Shown here piece after piece: positions 10,503 through 19,299 of a DNA stretch of 64,000 nt. Under the pieces are notes generated by a model. That model was given only the letters and a program-made list of their open reading frames with translations, was not told the origin of the DNA and did no database searches. The position numbers and the translations under genes were made by a program. Position 1 is the first letter of the stretch, and each line of letters starts with the position of its first letter. This DNA is from Jiangella endophytica (GTDB lineage: Bacteria; Actinomycetota; Actinomycetes; Jiangellales; Jiangellaceae), in assembly GCF_003427025.1 (NCBI RefSeq), contig NZ_QVAI01000001.1, forward strand, positions 434,001 to 498,000. Reading direction: 5' to 3'.

Positions 10503-12050
10503 ATGAGCACTCTGCCGACGCCGCGTGCCGCCGGTCCGGCGGCACGCGGTCCGGCGCGTCCCGGCGAGGCCGGCGACGAGCCCGTCGAGGACCCGACCTC
10601 GGCGCCCGCCGACGTCGCCGGTGGCCCCCTCGGTGACCCCGGCGGCGATCCCGTCGACGGCGACCCGGACCCGCAGACGGAGGCCGCCGCGGCCACCGAA
10701 CGCGGGCCGCGCGAGCTGCCGCCCGGCGAACCGCCGCAGGCCGGCCGCGGCGGGCGCGCGCCCGACCCCGCCACCGATCCCGGCGCACCGCCGAAGTTCG
10801 TCCGGTACTCCGACGGCCGCATGGTCGCGGGTGTCGCCGTCGCGCTGGCGGCCCAGTTCAAGGTGCAGCCGCTCGCCGTCCGCATCGCGTTCAGCCTGCT
10901 CAGCGCCGTCTCCGGGTTCGGCATCGTGCTCTACCTGGCGTTGTGGATCTTCACCCCGCTCGACCAGACGGTGCAGCGCGAGGCCGAGGAGGCGCGGACA
11001 CCGGCCGGCCTGGCCGCCGCGACCCGCACCGGCAAGCGCCGCCGCCGCACGCTGTCGCAGCGCACCGGCGACCTCGGCCAGCTGGCCGCGCTGGTCGTCC
11101 TCGGCGCCGGCGTCTGGCTGCTGGTCCAGCAGACCCCGCTGGGCGTCAGCCCGGCCGTGTTCTTCCCGCTGCTGCTGGCCGCCGCCGGCCTGACGCTGGT
11201 CTGGCGGGCCGCCGACGAGCAGGAGCGCAGCCGGCTGTCGGCCATCGCGCCCCGGCTGCCCTGGCTGGCGGCGCTGACCGGCAAGGGCGGCTGGATCGCC
11301 GGCATGCGCGTCGTGGCCGGCGCCGGCGTCGTCGTGGCCGGCGTGGTCGTGTTCCTCGTCGGTCAGGGCCAGTTCGACCAGACCATGGACGCTCTCGGCG
11401 GGGTGCTGGTCATCCTCGTGGGCATCGGCCTGATCATCGGGCCGTGGCTGTGGAAGCTGTGGCGCAACCTCGAGACCGAGCGGCGCGCCCGCATCGTCTC
11501 GCAGGAGCGCGCCGACATGGCCTCCCACCTGCACGACTCCGTGCTGCAGACGCTCGCGCTGATCCAGAAGCAGGCCAACGACCCCCGCGCCGTCGTCCGG
11601 CTGGCCCGCAGCCAGGAGCGCGACCTGCGCGCCTGGCTCTACAGCGACCTCGTCGACGACGGGTCCTCGCTGGCCGCCGCGCTGACGAAGATGGCGGCCG
11701 AGGTCGAGGACGCGTTCGGCACGCCGGTCGAGGTGGTCACCGTCGGCGACGCCGAGATCGACGACGTCGCCCGGGCCATCCTCAAGGCCGCCCGCGAGGC
11801 CACCGTCAACGCCGCCAAGCACTCCGGCGCCGACAAGATCGACATCTTCGTCGAGGCCGGCGACGACGGCGTCGAGGTGTTCGTCCGCGACCGGGGCGCC
11901 GGGTTCGACCCGGACTCCGTCCCCGAGGACCGGCTGGGTGTGCGACGCTCGGTCATCGGGCGCATGGAGCGGCACGGGGGCGAGGCCACCATCCGGTCCA
12001 CGCCCGGCGAAGGCACGGAAGTCCGACTGTCGACCAGGAGAAGCTCGTGA
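10503..12050 (+). CDS. PspC-domain sensor histidine kinase (HisKA_3/LiaS-DesK type)
   Basis: About 515 aa. A Pro/Ala-rich N-terminus (about 95 residues) precedes a PspC domain (KFVRYSDGRMVAGVAVALAA), four further membrane helices, and the kinase core. The dimerisation box HLHDSVLQTLALIQK holds the phospho-accepting His (about residue 344). The ATPase lid has AREATVNAAKHSG (N box), DRGAGFDP (G1) and GEGTEVRL (G2). Its stop overlaps the response-regulator start (GTGA). A GTG 15 nt upstream (10488) is an alternative start; neither has a good ribosome-binding site. Inferred role: envelope-stress sensing with the divergent LiaF-like protein. Confidence 0.9.
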   Translation: MSTLPTPRAAGPAARGPARPGEAGDEPVEDPTSAPADVAGGPLGDPGGDPVDGDPDPQTEAAAATERGPRELPPGEPPQAGRGGRAPDPATDPGAPPKFVRYSDGRMVAGVAVALAAQFKVQPLAVRIAFSLLSAVSGFGIVLYLALWIFTPLDQTVQREAEEARTPAGLAAATRTGKRRRRTLSQRTGDLGQLAALVVLGAGVWLLVQQTPLGVSPAVFFPLLLAAAGLTLVWRAADEQERSRLSAIAPRLPWLAALTGKGGWIAGMRVVAGAGVVVAGVVVFLVGQGQFDQTMDALGGVLVILVGIGLIIGPWLWKLWRNLETERRARIVSQERADMASHLHDSVLQTLALIQKQANDPRAVVRLARSQERDLRAWLYSDLVDDGSSLAAALTKMAAEVEDAFGTPVEVVTVGDAEIDDVARAILKAAREATVNAAKHSGADKIDIFVEAGDDGVEVFVRDRGAGFDPDSVPEDRLGVRRSVIGRMERHGGEATIRSTPGEGTEVRLSTRRSS

Positions 12051-12730
12051 GCGAGACCAAGCCAGACGAGACCAGGCCCGCCGACGCCGGCCCGGTCACG
12101 GTCGTCCTCGTCGACGATCACGCGATGTTCCGCACGGGGGTCCGCGCCGAGCTCGCGCAGGCGCCGTCCGTCGACGTCGTCGGCGAGGCGGCCGACACCG
12201 CCGAGGCCGTGGCGGTCGTGCTCCGGGTGAAACCCGAGGTCGTGCTGCTCGACGTCCACCTGCCCGGCGGCGGTGGCGGCGAGGTGATCCGCCAGGTGCA
12301 CCCCAAGGAGCCCGGCGTGCGGTTCCTGGCGCTGTCGGTGTCCGACGCCGCCGAGGACGTCATCGGCACCATCCGGGCCGGTGCGCGCGGCTACGTCACC
12401 AAGTCCATCACCGGCGACGACCTCGTCTCCGCCATCGGCCGGGTCGCCGACGGCGACGCCGTGTTCTCGCCCCGGCTGGCCGGCTTCGTGCTCGACGCGT
12501 TCGCCGGCACCGAGGCGCCGTCCGTCGACGACGACCTCGACCGACTCACCCAGCGCGAGCGCGAGGTGCTGCGGCTGATCGCCCGCGGCTACGCGTACAA
12601 AGAGATCGCCAAGGAGCTGTTCATCTCGGTCAAGACGGTCGAGACGCACGTGTCGGCGGTGCTGCGCAAGCTGCAGCTGTCCAACCGGTACGAGCTGACC
12701 CGCTGGGCCACCGACCGCCGCCTGGTCTGA
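12047..12730 (+). CDS. LuxR/NarL-family response regulator
   Basis: 227 aa, partner of the kinase encoded immediately upstream. The receiver domain has the acidic pocket VLVDDHAMFR, phospho-acceptor Asp in VVLLDVHLPGG, and the conserved Lys in GARGYVTKSI. The C-terminal LuxR-type helix-turn-helix is LTQREREVLRLIARGYAYKE followed by VKTVETHVSAVLRKL. The start is the GTG at 12047, with AGGAG at 12036-12040, overlapping the kinase stop. The target is likely the divergent PspC/LiaF-like operon, but I see no obvious operator. Confidence 0.93.
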   Translation: MSETKPDETRPADAGPVTVVLVDDHAMFRTGVRAELAQAPSVDVVGEAADTAEAVAVVLRVKPEVVLLDVHLPGGGGGEVIRQVHPKEPGVRFLALSVSDAAEDVIGTIRAGARGYVTKSITGDDLVSAIGRVADGDAVFSPRLAGFVLDAFAGTEAPSVDDDLDRLTQREREVLRLIARGYAYKEIAKELFISVKTVETHVSAVLRKLQLSNRYELTRWATDRRLV

Positions 12731-13274
12731 CCCGCGATCCGTGAGGGCGGGGCCGCCTGGTGTTCGGCCGTCGGTCCGGTGTGCTTGGCGTCGTCGGTGT
12801 GGCGTTGCTGCTGGTGGACAGCGATGATCATCGACGATCGCGGACATCACCAGGCGTCCTCCCGCTCTACCAGGCTTGCATGCCTTGTGATGCGGAAGAA
12901 CGCCTGGTGATGTCCCCCGAATCGCCGGGAGAATCTCACCACGTGGGCACTCCGACGCCTGCGCCACGGGCCGACGTGCGTCTGGGCGGGCTGTGCCCGC
13001 TCTTTCGCCGGTCCCCTGATAGCTGCCTGTTCTTAGGTCGCGTGCGCGCGTGCGCGGCCACGAGAATGGGCAGCAGGGGGACGGCCAACCTGCGCCATCT
13101 GGCGAACGCTCACACGGCCGGCGAACCGCAGCATCCTCGCTCACCGCAGCATCCTGGGTGGACCAGACGCGACCAGCCCACGGTCCGGGTCGGAGAGCCC
13201 GAGATGGGCCTGCCGCCCGGTAGTACGACACGGCGTAGTAGGCTGCATCCCGCCTCGACGCGGGAAAGGTGATC
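12731..13274. other. Non-coding stretch of 544 bp with hairpin and short direct repeats
   Basis: No reading frame with convincing coding character. It contains a perfect 12-bp palindrome (CGATGATCATCG at about 12823-12834), the long hairpin listed separately, and a 13-bp direct repeat (ACCGCAGCATCCT) at 13125-13137 and 13143-13155. The 3' part must hold the promoter of the small membrane protein gene at 13275. Confidence 0.5.
12842..12915. terminator. Long hairpin downstream of the response regulator
   Basis: Arms 12842-12857 and 12900-12915 are a perfect 16-bp inverted repeat. The pairing continues inward with a few mismatches to about 12865/12892. It lies 111 nt after the response-regulator stop. 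It could be a terminator or a dispersed stem-loop element. Confidence 0.5.
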
Positions 13275-13631
13275 ATGGAATTCGTCTACGACCTGGTGCT
13301 CGTGCTGCACTTCTTCGGCCTGGCCAGCCTGCTGGGCGGCATCATGGTGCAGTTGAGCGCGCGCGGCGGCCGCGTCGTCAACATGGCGATGCTGCACGGC
13401 GCGCTGACGCAGCTCGTCACCGGCGTCGCGATGGTGGGCATGGCCGAGGGCATCGACTCCCTCGACAAGCACATCGACAACGCGAAGATCGGCGTGAAAC
13501 TGGTCATCGTGCTGATCATCACCGCGCTGTGCTTCGCCAATCGGAAGCGCACCGCCATCGCCGACGGGCTGTTCTTCGCGCTCTTCGGGCTGACCGCGGC
13601 GAACGTCGTGATCGCCGTCTTCTGGACCTGA
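13275..13631 (+). CDS. Small integral membrane protein, four helices
   Basis: 118 aa, almost entirely hydrophobic, with about four membrane helices (around residues 5-27, 34-54, 68-88 and 94-117) separated by short charged loops such as DSLDKHIDNAK. The ATG at 13275 follows GGGAAAGG at 13262-13269; an in-frame GTG two codons upstream is less well placed. It resembles small uncharacterised actinobacterial membrane proteins. No function can be assigned. Confidence 0.8.
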   Translation: MEFVYDLVLVLHFFGLASLLGGIMVQLSARGGRVVNMAMLHGALTQLVTGVAMVGMAEGIDSLDKHIDNAKIGVKLVIVLIITALCFANRKRTAIADGLFFALFGLTAANVVIAVFWT

Positions 13632-13704
13632 TCCCGGCGGTTCACGGATGCCCCGTCGTCGGTTAAGGTGACGGGGCAGCCGAGCCGAACTGGGAGGTCC
13701 GCGA

Positions 13705-14127
13705 GTGACGCCGATCCGGCGCCTGGCCGCCGCCGTGGCCGCGACGATCATGACGAGTGTGCTGGTGGCAGGGGTGTCGCCGCCGGCGTCCGCCGCTGAG
13801 CACGACGGCTCGTGCCAGGGCCTCGAGTTGTGCCTGTACTACAACTCCGGGCAGGCGGGCGCGCTGCACGACTTCCGCTACCGCGTCAGCGACTTCGCGC
13901 CGTACCGTTTCCTCGGCTCAGGCAAGGGTTCGGGCGTCCCGGTGAAGAACAACGCCGCGTCGGCGGCCAATCGCGATGGCTATTTCACCGCGCGCGTCTA
14001 CTTCAATTCTGGTTATGCTGGGCCGGCTGACGACGTGCCGCCGCTGTCCGCGCGCAATCTCGGCGACACGTACAACGACAACGCATCGTTCAACTGGTGC
14101 CACCAGCAGCCCCTGGTGTGCGGCTGA
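13705..14127 (+). CDS. Secreted peptidase-inhibitor I36-like protein
   Basis: 140 aa. A signal peptide (Arg-rich start, hydrophobic core, ASA-A cleavage near residue 31) precedes a ~105-aa mature domain with CLYYNSGQAG, RVYFNSGYAG and a terminal NWC..PLVCG. The paired YxxSGxxG turns and Cys pairs fit the I36/beta-gamma-crystallin-like family, which includes Streptomyces metalloprotease inhibitors. It is exported and probably stabilised by disulfides. The GTG start follows GGGAGGT at 13691-13697. Inhibitory activity is not shown by the sequence. Confidence 0.75.
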   Translation: MTPIRRLAAAVAATIMTSVLVAGVSPPASAAEHDGSCQGLELCLYYNSGQAGALHDFRYRVSDFAPYRFLGSGKGSGVPVKNNAASAANRDGYFTARVYFNSGYAGPADDVPPLSARNLGDTYNDNASFNWCHQQPLVCG

Positions 14128-14152
14128 CCGGTGGCCCACGAAAGGCCGTGGC

Positions 14153-15088
14153 ATGACCGCCCGTGTGCTCGTCCGTACCGCCGTCCTGCTCGCCCTGCCC
14201 GTCGCCGGGTGCGCGGCCGCTCCCGCTGACGTCGCCGTCGAGTCGTCCGGCGGCAGCGCCGTGGGCGGCGTCGTCCAGGCGCGGTCCGGCGCGGCGTCGC
14301 CCGAGGCGGGGCTCACGCTGCCGCTCGACGCGTACGCGTACACGGCCGCCGAGGACCAACTGCTCGGCCAGTCGGCCGCGGCGCGCGTGCGCGACTGCGC
14401 GGCGTCGCTCGGCCTCGACGACGCCACGATCGATCCGCTGCCGTTCGGCACCGCAGCCGAGGCGGCGACGGCCGTTGCCGGCCGCCACGACCGCCGGTAC
14501 GCCGTCGCCGACCCCGAGGTCGCCGCGGCGCACGGCTACCACCCGCCGTCCACCACCGACGTGCGGCGCGAGTTCTACGAGGCGCACACCGACGCCGAGC
14601 TGGAGGTGCTGGTCGGCGTGGCGGCCGACGGCGCGGTCACCATGCGCGACGACGTCCCCGACGGCGGCTGCCTCGGCGCGGCCGCCCGGGCCGGCGCCGT
14701 CGCGTCGGAGCCCGCGCTGCGGGCCGGGCAGGACCTCGTCTCGTCCGTCCAGTCCGACGCCTGGCACGCCGCGCTGGCCGACGCGCGGGTGCTCGACGCG
14801 TTCTCCGCCTGGTCGGCCTGCATGTCCGAAGCCGGCTACCAGTACGCCGCGCCCATGGACGCCAACGACGACCCGCGCTGGTGGACGTCCGACACGGCCG
14901 GCGCCGACGAGATCGCCACCGCCGTCGCCGACGTCGCCTGCAAGGAGTCCACCGGCCTGATCCCGGCCTGGTCCGCCGCCGAGGCCGACTACCAGACCCA
15001 GTTCATCGCGGCCCACCAGGCCGAGCTCGACGCCTACCGAGCGCTGCTCGACCAGCAGGTGTCGGCCGCCCGCACGTCCGTCGAGTAG
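14153..15088 (+). CDS. Putative lipoprotein of unknown function
   Basis: 311 aa starting at the ATG after GAAAGG. The N-terminus TARVLVRTAVLLALPVAGC is a lipoprotein signal with lipobox VAGC (Cys at about residue 20). The mature part is rich in Ala and acidic residues, with scattered Cys and Trp (AWSACMSEAGYQY, DVACKES), a pattern common in actinobacterial surface lipoproteins. No enzyme motif was recognised. It ends in TAG just before a repeat-bearing intergenic region. Confidence 0.75.
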   Translation: MTARVLVRTAVLLALPVAGCAAAPADVAVESSGGSAVGGVVQARSGAASPEAGLTLPLDAYAYTAAEDQLLGQSAAARVRDCAASLGLDDATIDPLPFGTAAEAATAVAGRHDRRYAVADPEVAAAHGYHPPSTTDVRREFYEAHTDAELEVLVGVAADGAVTMRDDVPDGGCLGAAARAGAVASEPALRAGQDLVSSVQSDAWHAALADARVLDAFSAWSACMSEAGYQYAAPMDANDDPRWWTSDTAGADEIATAVADVACKESTGLIPAWSAAEADYQTQFIAAHQAELDAYRALLDQQVSAARTSVE

Positions 15089-15174
15089 CGGTCACCGAGG
15101 GCCGTGCGGCGTCCGTGCCGCCTGGGCCGTTCGGCGCGTTCGCCGTGTCGAGACGTTCGCTGGGTGAGTACGGT

Positions 15175-15222
15175 CCCCGCCCGGCTGGGAGGGTTGCCCA
15201 CCCTACGGGCGGGCACCGACAC
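15175..15222 (+). repeat. 48-bp dispersed repeat, copy A
   Basis: 43 of 48 positions match the reverse complement of 39434-39481, including an uninterrupted 26-nt block (15197-15222). The element is G/C-rich with GGGAGGG and GGGCGGGC blocks. It lies 87 nt after a gene stop and upstream of pcrA. See copy B. Confidence 0.8.
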
Positions 15223-15230
15223 CGTCCGCG

Positions 15231-15275
15231 CGCGAACCCCACGAACCCCGCGAACACCGCGAACACCGCGAACGC
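15231..15275. repeat. Five tandem 9-bp units
   Basis: Units of CGCGAACAC type, with variants CGCGAACCC, CACGAACCC and CGCGAACGC, occur five times head to tail. The two central units are identical. It is intergenic and likely slippage-prone. Confidence 0.8.
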
Positions 15276-15393
15276 CACCGGCCTCCGTCGTGCCGTCCGT
15301 TCGTAAGCGTGTTCGGTCCGAGTCTGTCGGCGGTCGGGCATAGGCTGGGGGCGCCAGCCAAGCGAGTGAGAAGGCGAGTGTGACCCGCCGGCG

Positions 15394-17709
15394 ATGAGTG
15401 CCCTGTTCGACGACCTCACCCTGACCGGCGCGGCCGCGCCGAAGAAGCCGGTCAAGCGGCGGTCACGCGACCCCGAAGCGCTGCTCGACGGCCTCAACGG
15501 GCCGCAGCGCGACGCGGTGACCCACCAGGGGTCGCCGCTGCTCATCGTCGCCGGCGCGGGGTCGGGCAAGACGCGGGTGCTGACGCGGCGCATCGCGTAC
15601 CTGCTGGGCGAGCGCAACGCGCATCCGGGCTCGATCCTCGCCATCACGTTCACCAACAAGGCCGCCGGCGAGATGAAGGAGCGCGTCGCCGACCTCGTCG
15701 GGAAGCGCAGCGACATCATGTGGGTGTCCACGTTCCACTCCGCGTGCGTGCGCATCCTGCGTCGCGAGGCGAAGGTCTTCGGCTACACGTCGTCGTTCTC
15801 CATCTACGACCAGGCCGACTCCCACCGGCTCATGGCCATGGTCTGCCGCGAGCTCGACCTCGACCCGCGCCGCTACCAGCCGCGGCAGTTCAGCTACACC
15901 GTCAGCAACTTCAAGAACGAGCTGATCGACTACGAGACCGCGCTGGCCCGGGCCGACACCCACCACGAGAAGATGGTGGCCGAGGCGTACGAGCTCTACC
16001 AGCGCCGGCTCACCGAGGCCAACGCGTTCGACTTCGACGACCTCATCATGACGACGGTGCACCTGCTGCAGGCGTTCCCCGACGTCGCCGAGAACTACCG
16101 GCGGCGGTTCCGGCACGTCCTGGTCGACGAGTACCAGGACACCAACCACGCCCAGTACGTGCTGGTGCGCGAGCTGGTCGGCACGGGTGTCATCTCCGGC
16201 GAGAACGAGCCCGCGGTGCCGCCGGCCGAGCTGTGCGTGGTGGGCGACGCCGACCAATCCATCTACGCGTTCCGCGGCGCCACCATCCGCAACATCCTGC
16301 AGTTCGAGGAGGACTACCCCGACACCCGGGTCATCCTGCTCGAACAGAACTACCGCTCCACGCAGACCATCCTGTCCGCCGCCAACGCCGTCATCGCCCG
16401 CAACTCCGGCCGCAAGCCGAAGCGGCTGTGGAGCGACAGCGGCGACGGCGCGAAGATCGTCGGCTATGTGGCCGACGACGAGCACGCCGAGGCGCAGTTC
16501 GTCGCCGACGAGATCGACCGCCTCACCGACGAGGGCGAGGCCCGCACCGGCGACGTCGCCGTCTTCTACCGCACCAACGCCCAGTCCCGGGTGCTGGAGG
16601 AGATCTTCGTCCGGGTCGGCCTGCCCTACCGCGTCGTCGGCGGCACCCGGTTCTACGAGCGGCGCGAGATCCGCGACGCGCTGGCCTACCTGCGGTTCCT
16701 GGCCAACCCCGAAGACTCCGTGTCGCTGCGGCGCATCCTCAACGTCCCCAAACGCGGCATCGGCGACCGCGCCGAGGCCATGGTCGAGGCGCTGGCCCAG
16801 CGCGAACGCAGCACGTTCTTCCAGGCGTTGCGGCACGCGGCCGACGCGCCCGGCATCGCGACCCGCTCGGTCAACTCCATCGAGGGATTCGTCCAGCTCA
16901 CCGACGAGCTGCGGGCGCTGGCCGACGACGGCGTCGGGCCGGCCGCCATCCTCGAGGCGACCCTCGACCGCACCGGCTACGTCGCCGAGCTGTCCGAGTC
17001 CGACGACCCCCAGGACGAGACCCGCCTCGACAACCTGCGCGAGCTGGTCGCCGTCGCCGGCGAGTACGAGGCGAGCGAAGACTCCGACGGCTCGCTGCCC
17101 GGGTTCCTCGAGCAGGTCAGCCTGGTCGCCGACGCCGACGAGATCCCCGAGGGCGACGACCACGACGGCATGGTCACGCTGATGACGCTGCACACCGCGA
17201 AGGGCCTGGAGTTCCCGGTGGTGTTCCTCACCGGCCTCGAGGACGGCGTGTTCCCGCACCAGCGCTCGCTCGGCGGCAACGCCCAGGAGCTCGAGGAGGA
17301 GCGCCGGCTGGCCTACGTCGGCATCACCCGGGCGCGCGAGCGGCTCTACCTGTCGCGGGCGCTCCTGCGCAGCGCGTGGGGGTCGCCGGCGCACAACCCG
17401 GCGTCGCGGTTCCTCGCCGAGATCCCCGACGAGTTGATCGACTGGCGCCGTACCGAGGCCGACCAGGTCAAGTGGACCCAGCCGCCGCCACCACGGCGAC
17501 AGCCGGTCAGCGGCCGGTCCGCGGGCGGCGCCGGCAACCGTCCCGTCATCGCGCTGTCGGCCGGCGACCGCGTCACCCACGACGCGTTCGGCCTGGGCAC
17601 CGTCGTCGCCACCAACGGCCAGGGTGAGCACGCCCAGGCCACCGTCGACTTCGGCGAGACGGGCCTCAAGACACTGCTGCTGCGCTACGCGCCGGTCGAG
17701 AAGCTCTGA
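15394..17709 (+). CDS. pcrA: ATP-dependent DNA helicase, PcrA/UvrD type
   Basis: 771-aa SF1A 3'-5' helicase for repair and removal of replication/transcription conflicts. Motif I is AGAGSGKTRVLTRR (about residues 53-66), motif Ia TFTNKAAGEM, motif II VDEYQDTN, motif III VGDADQSIYAFRGA, motif IV LEQNYRST, motif V VTLMTLHTAKGLEFPVVFL, motif VI YVGITRARERL. The C-terminal DRVTHDAFGLGTVV block is the Tudor-like, RNA-polymerase-binding tail of PcrA. Length and motif order match actinobacterial PcrA. Confidence 0.97.
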   Translation: MSALFDDLTLTGAAAPKKPVKRRSRDPEALLDGLNGPQRDAVTHQGSPLLIVAGAGSGKTRVLTRRIAYLLGERNAHPGSILAITFTNKAAGEMKERVADLVGKRSDIMWVSTFHSACVRILRREAKVFGYTSSFSIYDQADSHRLMAMVCRELDLDPRRYQPRQFSYTVSNFKNELIDYETALARADTHHEKMVAEAYELYQRRLTEANAFDFDDLIMTTVHLLQAFPDVAENYRRRFRHVLVDEYQDTNHAQYVLVRELVGTGVISGENEPAVPPAELCVVGDADQSIYAFRGATIRNILQFEEDYPDTRVILLEQNYRSTQTILSAANAVIARNSGRKPKRLWSDSGDGAKIVGYVADDEHAEAQFVADEIDRLTDEGEARTGDVAVFYRTNAQSRVLEEIFVRVGLPYRVVGGTRFYERREIRDALAYLRFLANPEDSVSLRRILNVPKRGIGDRAEAMVEALAQRERSTFFQALRHAADAPGIATRSVNSIEGFVQLTDELRALADDGVGPAAILEATLDRTGYVAELSESDDPQDETRLDNLRELVAVAGEYEASEDSDGSLPGFLEQVSLVADADEIPEGDDHDGMVTLMTLHTAKGLEFPVVFLTGLEDGVFPHQRSLGGNAQELEEERRLAYVGITRARERLYLSRALLRSAWGSPAHNPASRFLAEIPDELIDWRRTEADQVKWTQPPPPRRQPVSGRSAGGAGNRPVIALSAGDRVTHDAFGLGTVVATNGQGEHAQATVDFGETGLKTLLLRYAPVEKL

Positions 17710-17895
17710 GCGCTGCGGCGAGGCAGGTGCGCTCAACCGGCGGCCTGATGCGGTCGAACGTCACCATCCAGCCGCCCCGCGTCAGCGGCCCGTTGGCGTA
17801 GCGGTGGAACGCCTCCAGCCCGGGTCCCGGTCGAGGTGGTGCGCACCCGGTTCAGGAGGCTGCGCAGGTGTGGGCTGATACCTCGGAGCGCCGGC

Positions 17896-18300
17896 TCAGT
17901 CGCTCGCGGTGGTTCGCGTACCCAGAGCCTCGTCGACGGTCAACCGTCCTTCGTGGACCAACTGGCCAACCACCAGGAGCGCGTAGACCGCGGACATGTT
18001 CGGCGGGACGTCCTCGTCGGCGCGCGCCTCGCCCGCAGCCGCACGGATCACCGCCTCCATGAGCGTCACCGCGATGTTCACGGCCCCACCCAGCCGCTCC
18101 GATACCCGCCGCGTGACGGCTGCCGCGAGATTGGGCGTGACCTCCGGGAACGTCCCCACAGCCCGCCTCAGCGCGTCGTGCACGTAGGGCTCCAAGGCAG
18201 GCCACTGGCGCGGCTCATGCGTCTCCAGATGAACGACGAGCTGCGCCGGGCCGCTCGCACAGGCCGCGATGAGCCGCCCCGCGGCGTCAGCGGTCGCCAT
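17896..18300 (-). CDS. Small protein of unknown function, paralogue of the upstream gene product
   Basis: 134 aa, last gene of the J-like/FtsK-like block. From about residue 55 it aligns with the 145-aa product encoded just upstream: AAAVTRRVSERLGG matches AAALTRRVVQRFEG, LMEAVIRAAAGE matches VMEAVIRSAAGE, and VVGQLVHEGRLTVDEAL matches AIGHILHEGHATLDEVL. It is predicted all-helical and soluble. The ATG at 18300 lies 14 nt inside the upstream gene. No known family recognised; the conserved MEAVIR core is the best handle for a search. Confidence 0.8.
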   Translation of the reverse strand: MATADAAGRLIAACASGPAQLVVHLETHEPRQWPALEPYVHDALRRAVGTFPEVTPNLAAAVTRRVSERLGGAVNIAVTLMEAVIRAAAGEARADEDVPPNMSAVYALLVVGQLVHEGRLTVDEALGTRTTASD

Positions 18301-18724
18301 CGAGGTCGTCCTCGTACGACAGGTCGGCCAAGACCTCGTCGAGGGTGGCATGGCCCTCGTGAAGGATGTGCCCGATGGCGATGAGCGAATGGGCTTGCGC
18401 CAGGTCCCGCGGCACGCCCCTGATCGCGTCGTGCTCTCCGGCCGCACTCCTGATCACCGCCTCCATCACCGGTGCGATGACGTTCAGCGAACCTTCGAAG
18501 CGCTGGACGACCCGGCGAGTCAGAGCCGCAGCCGCATCGGCGTCGACCGGCGGTGGGAGGAACTCGACGGCGGAGAGCGTGGCCACGGTGATCTTGAGCG
18601 CACTCGCATCCCAGCCTCGGCGTTCCAGTTCCTGCAAGGCAGCCGTGAACTCTTGCGGCTCGCCCTGCTCGATGGCTTCGGCCGCCCGTCTGATCAGCGA
18701 CGTCACCTGGTCCTGCTCAACCAC
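18287..18724 (-). CDS. Small protein of unknown function, paralogue of the downstream gene product
   Basis: 145 aa, helical and acidic (pattern EAIEQGEPQEFTAALQELER), soluble. It shares a ~75-residue conserved half with the following 134-aa protein, so the pair arose by tandem duplication. The start overlaps the preceding gene's stop by 8 nt, and its own stop overlaps the next start by 14 nt, suggesting coupled translation and fixed stoichiometry. Function unknown. Confidence 0.8.
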   Translation of the reverse strand: MVEQDQVTSLIRRAAEAIEQGEPQEFTAALQELERRGWDASALKITVATLSAVEFLPPPVDADAAAALTRRVVQRFEGSLNVIAPVMEAVIRSAAGEHDAIRGVPRDLAQAHSLIAIGHILHEGHATLDEVLADLSYEDDLDGDR

Positions 18725-19292
18725 CTCTACGTCTCCTTCTCCTCGTCAACCATTGAACAGCACCCTCCCACCCGAGCGTGAGGACGATCAGCACCGCGCT
18801 GACCGGGTTGTCGACTCCGTCGGTCCTGACCTCCGGCGGTGGCCCGATGACCGGTTCGGCGATCTGAGCCGCAACGTCTCCCACGTCGTCGAGCTCACTC
18901 ATGAGGAGCTTGCGAGCTTCTTCGAACTTGTCTGGAGCCGATCGCCTACGTGGCCGTCCCGGGCCGCCGGCGCCTTGGCCGGGTGCCGGACTGCCGGCAG
19001 CTGAGGCGGGCCCGCCGCCGGGCCGGTGGACGAGGTCGTCGGCGTAGTCGTGGCCCGTCTCGGCGGTGGCCGCGAGGTGTGTGACGGCGTCGGTCAACCG
19101 GTCCGCGGCGAGTCGCGCGAGGTGGACGACGCGGATGAGGGCGGTGTCGGCGGGGCCGGCCAGGCGGGCGGCGCGGGCGGCGAGTTGGGTGATGTGCCGT
19201 TGGCGTTCCTGGAGTGAGGGGATGTCGCGTTCGACCTGGCCGGCGAATGCGCGGATCGACTCGGCGAGTCGTTCCAGGTCGGATCGGGGCAT
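18717..19292 (-). CDS. Helical protein with C-terminal membrane anchor, unknown function
   Basis: 191 aa. The N-terminal ~90 residues are helical with heptad character (IRAFAGQVERDIPSLQERQR), followed by a Gly/Pro/Ala-rich linker and a second helical part. Near the C-terminus, VSAVLIVLTLGWEGAVQWL is hydrophobic and is followed by six consecutive arginines, consistent with a tail anchor facing the cytoplasm. It lies 7 nt after the 86-aa gene. No family recognised. Confidence 0.75.
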   Translation of the reverse strand: MPRSDLERLAESIRAFAGQVERDIPSLQERQRHITQLAARAARLAGPADTALIRVVHLARLAADRLTDAVTHLAATAETGHDYADDLVHRPGGGPASAAGSPAPGQGAGGPGRPRRRSAPDKFEEARKLLMSELDDVGDVAAQIAEPVIGPPPEVRTDGVDNPVSAVLIVLTLGWEGAVQWLTRRRRRRGG

Positions 19293-19299
19293 GGGTCGT

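Larger units (their letters stand above)
15089..15393. other. Intergenic region (305 bp) upstream of pcrA with two repeat types
   Basis: No gene seen. It holds one copy of a 48-bp dispersed element (15175-15222) and a 9-bp minisatellite (15231-15275). The pcrA promoter must lie in the remaining ~120 bp. Confidence 0.6.
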
